A DNA stretch of 64,000 nucleotides, taken from assembly GCA_038025085.1 (NCBI GenBank), contig CM076147.1, positions 44,662,766 through 44,726,765 on the forward strand, written 5' to 3'. This document shows positions 1 through 9,355 of this stretch, piece by piece. Positions within the stretch are counted from its first letter, which is position 1. Each line of letters opens with the position of its first letter. The DNA comes from Tetragonia tetragonoides (Eukaryota > Streptophyta > Magnoliopsida > Caryophyllales > Aizoaceae). The notes beneath the pieces were generated by a model. It was not told where the DNA came from. It ran no database searches and was given only the letters and a program-made list of their open reading frames with translations. The translations under genes and the position numbers were made by a program.

Positions 1-328
1 CCATAGCTATTTCAGGGTTATGAATATCTGATTGAGTTCTGTTACCTTTGTTTTCTTGCTGCTAGTCTCTTCCACTTCTTGCCATACCGTTTTTTCTCTC
101 CTTGTTGCTGATTATTTTTTATTTCTTTTGGCGGATTGCTGATTTGATTTTGACTACTGCAAGAAATGTGTAATGCTGCCTCTTCTCAATTTTACACATG
201 TTGCCTTTTATTCTAAGTTTTCTCTTAATGAGCACACTGTACCTATCATCACTTTCTAAGGAGTGCCCTATTATTTCTTCTCTAGGTGTTTCAATGTGTT
301 AATGCAACCTGTGGGTACTTTTACCATC

Positions 329-541
329 CTAGTTGGGTTGCAAATTAAGTAGGGATCTATTTCTGAGTCTTCTTAGGAACTTCTCATTTTCATCCTCAAC
401 AACCTTGAGAATGTTATTAACCAACACCTTTTTATCTTGCCTCCTTAGCTTCTTAAGATCATTGTCATTCTCCACAACCTTCCGATCTTCAAGCACTTGC
501 CTCAACAATCCTTTCCTTAATCTATCGAAGGTGGGAAACCT
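329..541 (-). other. Open reading frame of coding-like composition, unidentified
   Basis: Read on the minus strand this stretch stays open for about 70 codons and ends in a stop. The product is rich in Lys, Arg, Glu, Asp and Leu, as in a charged helical or coiled-coil segment. The plus-strand reading of the same DNA is a Ser/Phe/Leu string typical of an antisense shadow. I do not recognise the family and see no start codon or splice context. It lies just upstream of an NLR relic on the opposite strand, so it may be part of the same degraded region. The rest of 1-328 shows nothing I can name. Confidence 0.2.
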
Positions 542-700
542 ATCGATTTAGAAGCATTGAGGGGAGCTTAAGCTATCTGGGTGGTGGCTCCCCTACCAAC
601 TGGCAAGACCCTCGAGTGTTCTCACTCTATGTAGAAGAGTCCGAACTTGTTGGCAACATTCCAAAGAGAGAGATAATCAGGTTGATGGATTTGGAGAAAC

Positions 701-728
701 GAGATGTGAGATGTGAGATGTGAGATGT
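701..728 (+). repeat. Four tandem copies of a 7-bp unit (GAGATGT)
   Basis: GAGATGT occurs four times in a row inside the NLR fragment. Reducing it to two copies restores one continuous frame (reading RDVRCSVISVLGMGG) from the linker into the P-loop. The expansion of two units, 14 bp, is therefore a likely inactivating event. Confidence 0.8.
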
Positions 729-737
729 TCAGTGATA

Positions 738-903
738 TCAGTGTTGGGTATGGGCGGAATTGGGAAGAGTACGATTGTTCGAAAGGTCTTTGATGATAAG
801 GAAGTGAGGAAGCAATTCCCTCAGTGTTGGGTATGGGCGGAATTGGGAAGAGTACGATTGTTCGAAAGGTCTTTGATGATAAGGAAGTGAGGAAGCAATT
901 CCC
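738..903 (+). repeat. 83-bp perfect tandem duplication over the NLR P-loop
   Basis: Two adjacent copies of an 83-bp segment, 738-820 and 821-903, look identical by eye. Each encodes the P-loop lysine motif. The period of 83 shifts the reading frame after the first copy. The lack of visible divergence suggests a recent event. Confidence 0.9.
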
Positions 904-1379
904 TTTATACAGCAGTTGCAAAGGGTCACTTTGCTTGTATTTTGAAGTTAAAGCCTTAGCATGGGGCATCAAACCCTGCATCCTATTTACTTCCAGTCCT
1001 AAACTACGATCATAACTATTTTAAAATTTCCAATTCTTTTCTTAGCCATACCTTCACAATTTAGGACTATTGTGAAATAAGCAGAATGTGTAATTTTGGA
1101 ACGGTGGGGGGTGGTTATTCCATTCACTGGTGCTGAAGAACTGCGAATCCTAAATTCTGCATAACCCAGTAGCAATATGCATCTGCATCCATCCAATGGA
1201 AGACTGCATAGAAGAACTGAACCTGAACTCTCAATGTGCATCATCTTTAACAATGTAATGAAGTGGCTACTTGCATTATTCAAGCTGCACTGCCCCACAT
1301 AAGGACACAAAAACCATGTTAATAACTAATCTCTTGGTTTTTCAGATTGGTAGCAGGGTCCTTAGGGTCACTGAAGCTG

Positions 1380-1640
1380 TCATTAGCTGGAAACCACCAA
1401 AAGAAGGCTTCCTTATCTCCACTGTAGATGGCACTTTTCAGAAATCCCATTGGTGATGCTTGTGGAGTCGTCATACGCAACAGATAGGGATTCTGGCGTT
1501 TTGGCATCTTTTGCAAATGACAGCCTTGAACACCTTCTGCTGAACTTATAAGCTTGCGTGAAGCCTCGGTGTTGCCTGGACACAGTAGATTTCCCACCAA
1601 GGAGTGGAACTGGATGCTCTTTAAGTGGTGTGCTTGTCAA
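1380..1640 (+). pseudogene. RNase H-like (RVT_3) domain relic of a retroelement
   Basis: The plus strand reads WKPPKEGFLISTVDGTFQK and then, after a one-base shift, SPIGDACGVVIRNR, a stop, and SGVLASFANDSLEH. This is the layout of the plant RVT_3 RNase H domain (WxPPxxGxxKxNxDGxF, then GxVxRDxxG), which is found at the end of non-LTR retroelement ORFs and in stand-alone copies. The frameshift and stop show that it is degenerate. Nothing recognisable joins it to the NLR fragment upstream. From about 1640 to 2558 I see no gene. Confidence 0.5.
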
Positions 1641-2558
1641 CAACCCATGTTTTGAAAGTCTGCTTCCAAATTGTCATCAAGTGTTTTGCAATCCACAAGC
1701 CTTAAACGACTGGCAAGGGGGTGGATTAATCATAAATTGTGTGCAAAAACCTTAAACGACTTATATTGTGGAATGGCAGTAGTAGTAGACATGTTTAAAT
1801 TTCTCTACGCCTATTTGGTCTTCTTACAAGAATCACACAATACAGTTAATAAGATCCAACCTCAGTAGCTCAGGCTGAGGCAACATCATACACGCACAAG
1901 CTGCTTCTTTGCATAAATTCGGAGGCTGAATCTGGAATGAAGAAACCAAAGAGAGACATGATCAATTTGCTTGGTCAAGAGAAGAAAGACTCAAGTGTGC
2001 TAGCTATAATGCAGCTTTTGCTACCTAGTTGTTCGTGGGTTCATCCATTTATCCATCACTTTTGAAGCACAACCATGTACTACATAGGAATAGAAGGTCA
2101 TAGAATTTGTGACATGTAAGATCTTGATTATGCTAGAATTGATGTACAATAAAATCCGTAGGGAGTTACCCTAGCTTCATTTTATTTATCTTCTTCCATG
2201 TCGGGTTGTACAAAACAGTTTTTGTTACTGTTTGTGATAGCTAGTTAGATAGAGCTAGTGGCATACTGGCATGTTAGCTAGAGCATGGTTCTTAATAGCT
2301 CAGATGCACGCCCTGTATAGACATGGTCTAGTGCAACATGATTATTCCTTTACAGAGTTATTTAGAGTTCATGCTTTACTATTATAGATGATACGTGTAT
2401 TGTATATAAGAAAAATACCATCTCAAGAAAACAAAGAATAAAGGATTATAATCAGTTCCAATTAGGATACTTGGCTTCAAAAAAACTAATTTAACAGTTA
2501 CAAGAGAGCTCATCTGCTGTAAATATGAGCGACATCTGAAAGCCAAAACATAACGGCA

Positions 2559-5500
2559 TCAAACTATTTTCAGAAGCTGCACCTCAAAAACCAAGGGCTC
2601 ATTTGCATGAGACAAAAGGCTACGTCGAGGGCCAAACTGCAGTAAGGAACCATAAGGAAAACATATTACAAAAGAATAATCATAAGGAAAAATATAATTT
2701 AACAATTTGTGGTCTGCGACGCTCTTAAAAAAAATTCCTATGTAACAAAATAATCTAAGAAAACTGAAAAGTTAAGAGAAGCCACTCAGAAAGCTTCCAC
2801 AACCACAACCGCATTTTGGGCATATAAGGGGGGAACAAACACATAATCATAATCTTTTTGCCAAAGAAGAGAAGACTACCTCATCGGGTGTGGGTTTCAA
2901 GTTATCATTTACATATCCCAACGATGGGGGAATCAAGGCTCTTCTCTTTCCTGAAAGAGATAACATGAAGTAAATCTCAGTGAATTGACCAAGAAAGAAA
3001 TGCCAGACAAAACACAATGCTATACCAAATCATTTGCAGGAAGAGGAACACTAGTTGGAAGTCTAGTCAAGAGCATCAAAACAAAATATATTATAGCTTA
3101 ATAGGCAATAAACAGCAAACAATGAGAAAGTATAATAATACTTCAACTACCTTTCAGGCATAGGCAGTGCTGAATGTAGAAGTTTGGAGATACAAAAACT
3201 ATACAGAAAAACACAAAATTACTGGAAACAAACAACAAGATTTCTAAGTCAGTCTAACATTTCGAGGGTTCAGAGTCAAGCATAGATGATACAAAATCAA
3301 GTTCAATGTTAAGCTTATCCCATTTCCGTAATAAAATACGTTAGTTTACCAAGGTGATACCATTTTAGGCCAAAGGCATTCTTGTCAGGTAGGAGTCAAA
3401 AGTACATTGTTTTGATATGAAAAATGATGGGACTTTGTAGCCGAATTACAATGTGAAGCTGAATTAAACTACAATATCAAGTATTGTATTCGGAGTTTTC
3501 AAACATATGAGCAGTTAGCAATTTTTTAAGAACCGAATTAAAGATCTAAACGATGTTCTTTGAACCTGTTTCCTTTTTTTCTTTTTAGGGGAGAGCGGAG
3601 AGAGAGATTTAACCGAAATAAACATGCACAGAATAGGTGACACATCTTCAATAAAAAGAGATAAAAAGAGATTTGAGAATAACCATGTCATTTACCTCCA
3701 AGTTTCATTCCAATTAGGACATCTTTCAAGCCCTTTATGATCTGTTCTGAAACACAAAATATATGTTAAGTATGCATTTCCAAACATCAAATGAAAGGAA
3801 TACAAGGCAAAATGTGTGCAGGATACATGTTCAAACCCCATCATTTTCGATCAATAATCAGAAAATCATACTTCCTCTTTTTAACACTCCAAATTGGTCA
3901 GGAATGTACCTGTTTTTCATCCAAAGGAAGTGCAACAGGCATGGCCTCTCCAGTGAATTGTCATAAGTATTAACACAGAATCAGTCTGCAGAAAATGATA
4001 GCTTCAGCAGTGACTAAGATACAAAGTGACATAATTGAGTATAAATTCAGGTTTAAGAACAAGGTAAAAGCAACCACTGTAAAGCCTAAGACAAAACTGA
4101 CTCACTCAACAAGGAGATCCGTCTAAGGCCCTTAATTACTCTTCATCAATCCCTCCCTCTTTCCCTCCGAAACAAACAACGCACATGCCCTGAGCGCTCA
4201 CCCCCCCCCCCCGGCACCCACGCACGGCGCACGCAGACGCACAAAAGAATTTATGCACTTGCATATAAACATTGGCCTAGACAGGTACTTATCAGTGGAA
4301 GATGCTCTGTTTTAAACTGGCATTCTTAACTTCATCAAGATCCAAGACTTAAAATTTTAAAAAAGTTTGGCGAAGAAGGAACATATATGGGTTGTAAGAA
4401 AAACACTAAAGAGGCTACCTAAAGGAACCATGCCTCCTGCCCCACAACACAGAATGAATCACAAGTATAACACAGAATCTGTCTGTAAAATCATAGTTGG
4501 GGCAGTGATGAAAAGACAAAGTGACATTAAACTATGATCCAGTAGGCTATATATTGGCAATCTTAACTTCATCATGATATTAGTAACGCTTTCGAGAAAA
4601 AACTACAAAGCAGATTGGATGGCCAATATGGACCACTCTATAAGAGTTTCCACTGAGTGGACTATCTCTCCATCCCTAGAAATTCATGGATTGGTTTTAA
4701 AAATGCATTTGGAATTACTCTTGAGAAAAGATCATCCTAGTGGAGTATATCTTTGTTACCTCCAAATTTATATATAGGGGACCGAAAGCAATTAGAAGGG
4801 AAGTGCATACCTGTAAACAAAATACCCATTTGATCGCCGACAAACATAATTAAATACTACCACATCTCCGTCATTTGCTGCTTGTCCCTCTCCATCAACA
4901 ACATCTGACATAGAACTCATAAAACTAAGAATAGTAGCATAACTGTACCTTGCACAACCTGAACAGATACTACACATGCTTTATAATGGCCTCATTCTTA
5001 TCTCATAGGCTAAAAGCTATGATAGTCAAACTCGGGGATGAATGGTGCCAATGCAGATCCAAAAGCAGACTTGGCTATTTTCACTGTTGTATTTCATTTC
5101 GGGTTTAATTTTAAGCGCCTCATTGCAAATTATATCCAGGCGTTTGAGGGTCAACTGTGAGAACTCATGATAGAATTAAGAGTTCGAGTAACATAGGTTG
5201 GAAAGTAGCTGTCCTCTGATTTTGACAGTCCGTCAAAGGCCAAATCAAGGCAATCAACATGTGTTCATTTACACATACTTTTTTTGTTCATCGCTGAAGG
5301 AAATGGTGATGCACAGCACAGCTTGAGGTGAAGGACAACGCATGGAACAATGGGATGCTACGAACTGCAACCCGCAAAATTTTCACTGTTCACTAGCTCT
5401 TAACTCCAATAAGACAGGATTAAATCTAAAACTAGAGCCCTTTAGTTTTAAACTCAAGTGAACATAACATGGATCCTATGATAACCATACCTTGAATCCT

Positions 5501-7104
5501 TATTCCTCCTGGAAGCTTCCTTGTTCTGGGTGCTTCAAACAAGAAATTTCATCAAAGGGGAGACAAGTTAAGCAGTGTGCCAATTTTAAGAAACAGAAAC
5601 ACTAATAACTATGCATTTTACCGAATTATCTCAGGCTCCTCCATCTGTGGTATTGGTGCAGCAAGAACAGGAATCCCGTTAGACAAGATAGTTACGAATC
5701 CCACCAAACGTAACAACCTCCTTGGAAGGCTTCTGACTGTCCACAAAGCATTTTTCGCAATAGAGTAATTTGCATTGACGCTTATTGTCCTCTTGTGATC
5801 ACTACATCTGACAACACGAGACGCTTAGCGATTGCATTTTGTACATGTGCTTCCAGAAAGAACAGTCTATATTTTGTACATGTACTCCGTTTTTGTTTCA
5901 GCATTAGATATTCATGCTAATACTTAAAATAATAAAAAAAGATATTCATGCTAATATTTTCCCTCCATTGAAGAATTATGCAGGAAGTCTCCAATTAATT
6001 CCAATAACAAAAGAGAAATGAATACTCAATTATTGTCTTTGATTCCACCAACTTCCACAGTTCCACGAAATCAGTTCAAATTCCTAGGCCTACAACGGTG
6101 GGAAAATTAACATGTGAATATCTGCCAATTCAGAGTAGTGCAGACATCCAAATTTAATAAGGACAACAGCAGTCACCAAGTGAATGTTTCTCCTCTTGAT
6201 CATACTTTCATATCCCCTCTTTTTTTCAAAATCAAGTGAATGTTTTTTTCTCATCATTGTTTGACTTTTTTTTTAAGATTTCTAGTCTATGAAGGACGTG
6301 GTTCGGTATGTAACTATGTATGGTGTTTTGGATACGGGTTTACCGTTTACCCATCTACTATGAGGATCACTTCCAAATCATGTTGTGTGTGGGATCAAGT
6401 GGCCTACTCCACTACTTGGCTTCCCCTTGTGTGCACAGCAGGGATTATCGACGGGTTTTCTCTTACAAAACAGATAGAGAACTTAGCAAACTCAGCCAAA
6501 TTTATTGATTCTTGAGAACAGCTTATCCCCTACATCCAAATCTGCTGTATTTTTCTAATAATATTTGTACTTTATCCGAATAAGATGGGAGGTTTAAACA
6601 GGCACAAAGATGATTTGTCACCATAAATGTATCATCTATTGCTCTATGAGTTACAGAAAAGTACTCCCTAAATTTCATAGATAAGATTGCAATTGAGCTA
6701 ATTAGTAGTATTTGCCAACAAGTTAACAACCCAATTTGAGTATTTGCCATTGTTACTCCATTATTTTTCAACCTTTTTTTTTTTTTTTGAGTATTTGTCA
6801 ACAAGTTAACAACCCAATTTCAAGAGGGTAAAGAGCGAAAATATGGATTGTTCCCTGTGCTTATATTGTTCTGTCTCGTATTGTAATTCAACATTGCAAA
6901 AACAGTTGAAATAGCTACAAAATGATACTGATTGAACATCTAAATAAGCATTATATACATAATTTGGATGAAATGAAATTAAAAAGAAGATTGAAGAATA
7001 TACCTAGGATTTAATGAAGCGCGAGGTAAATTAATGGCAGCTTGAAGAGTAGTGGTAGTGGTAGTGGTAGTGGTAGTGGTAGCAGTAGCAGGACGAAGTG
7101 CCAT
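2559..7104 (-). CDS. FKBP16-1: Chloroplast FKBP-type peptidyl-prolyl isomerase (FKBP16-1-like), exon 5 damaged
   Basis: FKBPs of the thylakoid lumen catalyse cis-trans isomerisation of prolyl bonds. Exons on the minus strand: 7004-7104, 5622-5732, 5491-5525, 4811-4904, (3910-3985), 3696-3741, 2880-2950, 2559-2636. The start MALRPATAT followed by a Thr run, then a hydrophobic stretch ending LAAPIPQ, looks like a bipartite transit peptide. The FKBP fold follows: DVVDGEG, FNYVCRRSNGYFVY, QFTGEAMPVALPLDEKQ, IIKGLKDVLIGMKLGGKRRALIPPSVGYVNDN and the end FGPRRSLLSHANEPL. Exon 5 does not splice cleanly. Using its only good acceptor gives in-frame TAA and TGA stops, and the segment matching the family lacks one base next to an AA where an AG would be expected. 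The gene is thus either disabled, spliced in a way I cannot see, or affected by a sequencing error. The family is certain; the subtype is likely. Confidence 0.8.
3940..4535 (-). repeat. Diverged duplication of FKBP exon 5 and its acceptor region
   Basis: The segment around 3940-4025 recurs in altered form around 4420-4525. Both contain, on the minus strand, a pyrimidine tract with acceptor AG, then a shared GATTCTGTGTTA motif, a TACTT(A/G)TGA motif and a CATG...TTCCTTT(G/A)G stretch. The second copy has lost part of the coding match. The two lie about 490 bp apart in the same intron-exon region. Confidence 0.6.
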
Positions 7105-7329
7105 ATTTTGGGGCGGGTTTTGAGGAGATATTCTCGCCAAAGATGACTGACGAGATAGAGGAATTGACCAGGTATTGTACTTGTATATGGCCATTATTCT
7201 TTTCATTTTTAAAAATTTTAGTGAGGTTCCCATAAAAATTTAAATCCAAAAAAAAAAGTGAGGTAAGTACAAATTTGGGGCATCTCTAATTCTGTATCAA
7301 AGCTTCTTTTCGAGTTCTGTTTTCGGTTA

Positions 7330-8390
7330 AAACTTAAAAGAGTTAGAACATACAAGGTTTCCGTGTCCGTTATCGCCCTTGATAAACTTGTACGGGCGTT
7401 TTTACAGGGTGATGTTAAAGTTTGGGAATTCGGATGACCCTCTCAGGGTACCAAGAGTCCTCTAGGGTCATGATAGACCCCCCGGAGAAATTTGGGCAAG
7501 AAAGACACCCGGGCCCCGGAAGCCAAAAATAAAGGCTATAATCCACGTTTTTTGAGCTTCCTGGAGGCCTCATAATGCTAGTGGATATTTTCGCATCACA
7601 TCGAATGGTACACCCCTAAGGGACATGGGAGGTCTGGGGATCGCTTACTCGGTACCTGATAGGCTTGTAAAGGCGTTTTACGGGACAATGGTGCAAGAGC
7701 TGGAACACCAAAGGCATGGGCTATCAAAGTTTGGGGATCTGAATGACCCTCCCGGTGGAACCGAGGGTCCTATAGGGTCATGATAGACCCCCGGAAGAGT
7801 TTGGGCCAAACGGACACCCGGGAAGCCGAAAACGAAGGCTATATAAAATCCACGTTTTTTGGGCTTCTAGGAGGCCCCGGAACGAAGGTGGATATATTCG
7901 CACCACATCGCACGGAACACTCCTAGGGGACATGGGAAGCCCTTGGGGTTGCTTATATGATCCCTGATAGGCTTGGAATGGCGTTTTACCCCGCATTAGT
8001 GTAAGAGTTAGAACACCAAAGGCATGGGTGATATCGAAGGTCATGGACCAGGATGACCCTCCCGGAGCACCGAGGGTCCTCTAGGGCCATGATAGACCCC
8101 CCGGAGAAGTTTGGGCAAAAATGACATCCGAGCCCCAAGAAGCCGAAAACGAAGGCTATAATCCACGTTTTTTTGAGCTTTTGAGAGGCCCCGCAGAATG
8201 AAGGTGGATATTTCTACACCACAACGCACGGGACAACACTAGGCGACATGGGAGGCCCCCGGGTAGGTTATTGGTTCCTTGGTTAGGCTTGAAAGAACCT
8301 CTGACTGGACATCGAAGGCTAATCCACGATTTTTGGGTGCCAAGCATGGCTCCCCACCACCTCGTGCCACCAAACCTACTCCCAAGCTCT
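7330..8390. repeat. Tandem repeat (satellite-like), period about 310 bp, about three copies
   Basis: The motif GATGACCCTCxCxG begins near 7433, 7743 and 8052. Each copy continues with ATGATAGACCCCC, GAAGCC(G/A)AAAA, ATCCACG(T)TTTT, GAGGCC and GGACATGGGA in the same order. Copies are diverged by substitutions and small indels and are GC-rich compared with their surroundings. A shortened piece of the tail (ATTTTTGGGTGCCAAGCAT near 8330) recurs diverged near 8745. There is no convincing protein frame. It separates the FKBP and HSP90 genes, which are transcribed away from each other. Confidence 0.85.
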
Positions 8391-9181
8391 CTGTACTATT
8401 ATAGTGAGGTTTCATTATTTTTCCCAATTTGTTTAAGTGATTTCTAATTTTTTTAATTTTTTTTCTATTTTTCAACGTATTTTTAATTAAAAATTAACAA
8501 TTTGTGAAAATCTGTAACTTCATAATATACTTGAAAAGTTTGAGGTGAAACTTTTGATAAAAATCCTACAAATTCTTAAAGTCATAGTATGAAAGTTATG
8601 CTTTGAGCGTGTTTACTCCTATTAAAACCACTAAACCTTATAAGACTCCTTAGTGGGTAGTTGTTTGAGAGATGGCTTGTGGGCGAAGAAAGGCATGAAA
8701 CGCCTACCATTACGAAGGTTACACACTGAACGTGTCTAATCTACGATTTTTGAATACCGAGCATAACTCTCCACCACCTCGTACCCCCAAACGAAAAACA
8801 AAACAACACCAAAAGCAAAAAGAAAAAGGTTTAACAACACAAAGGGAAAGTATCATAATAAAACACAAAAAGGAAATTCACCTCCTAAGCATAGAATAAA
8901 ACTACCCTACAAAAAAAAAGATAGAATAAAAACAGATTTTTTTTTTTTTTTTTTTAAGGAATGTGTTCAACAAAAAAGAAAATTAAACCCAAAAAAAAAA
9001 AGTGCCCCACATTGTGCAAAGACACTACCCAATCATGCACCTCCACGTCACCACTTCGCATCACATTATTCCACACCACAACCGGGAAAAGACTTCTAAT
9101 TAATCAACGAGTCTATAATATTATTATTCGCAACGAAAAAAAAGAAAAATATCCGCTCCAAAAAAAAAATCGCTGTCAAAT

Positions 9182-9203
9182 AGAAGGATCTAGAAACCCT
9201 AAC
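9182..9203 (+). promoter_or_regulatory. Heat-shock element with overlapping telo-box upstream of HSP90
   Basis: AGAAG-GATCT-AGAAA is three 5-bp units of the alternating nGAAn/nTTCn pattern bound by heat-shock factors, with one mismatch in the middle unit. It runs into AAACCCTAAC, a telo-box. It lies about 33 bp upstream of the TATA box of the HSP90 gene, a sensible place for heat induction. Confidence 0.5.
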
Positions 9204-9228
9204 TTATTCATCTGTTCTTGGTGACTAC

Positions 9229-9235
9229 TATAAAA
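9229..9235 (+). promoter_or_regulatory. TATA box of HSP90
   Basis: TATAAAA lies 127 bp before the HSP90 start codon and just downstream of the heat-shock element. A CT-rich leader followed by a GA-rich stretch fills the space to the ATG, as in many plant 5' UTRs. Confidence 0.7.
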
Positions 9236-9355
9236 CCCTCACCCTCTCCACCCTTTCTCCGCCTCCTACTTCCAAAACCCTATTCTTCATCTTCTTCAAC
9301 CTTTTCATTTTTCTTCTAGAGAGAGAAAGAGAGGAGAGAGAAAAAGATCAGAAGA

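Larger units (their letters stand above)
516..904 (+). pseudogene. NLR (NB-ARC disease-resistance) gene fragment, frame-broken
   Basis: The plus strand encodes the end of a coiled-coil-to-NB-ARC linker (RFRSIEG, then RVFSLYVEESELVG), followed by the P-loop GMGGIGKST and the segment VRKVFDDKEVRKQFP. This is the usual start of the nucleotide-binding domain of CC-NLR immune receptors. The frame is destroyed twice. A 7-bp unit is present four times at 701-728, and an 83-bp segment holding the P-loop is duplicated in tandem (738-820 and 821-903). Neither added length is a multiple of three. No RNBS, GLPL, MHD or LRR sequence follows. It is a dead fragment; the family call is firm because the P-loop context is highly characteristic. 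Confidence 0.8.

Noticed and set aside
1319..1600. 93-codon minus-strand frame
   Set aside because: It is antisense to the RNase H-like relic, which explains the region better.
7778..8475. Minus-strand open frames in the 310-bp repeat
   Set aside because: They change between repeat copies and show no conserved protein; the DNA repeat explains them.
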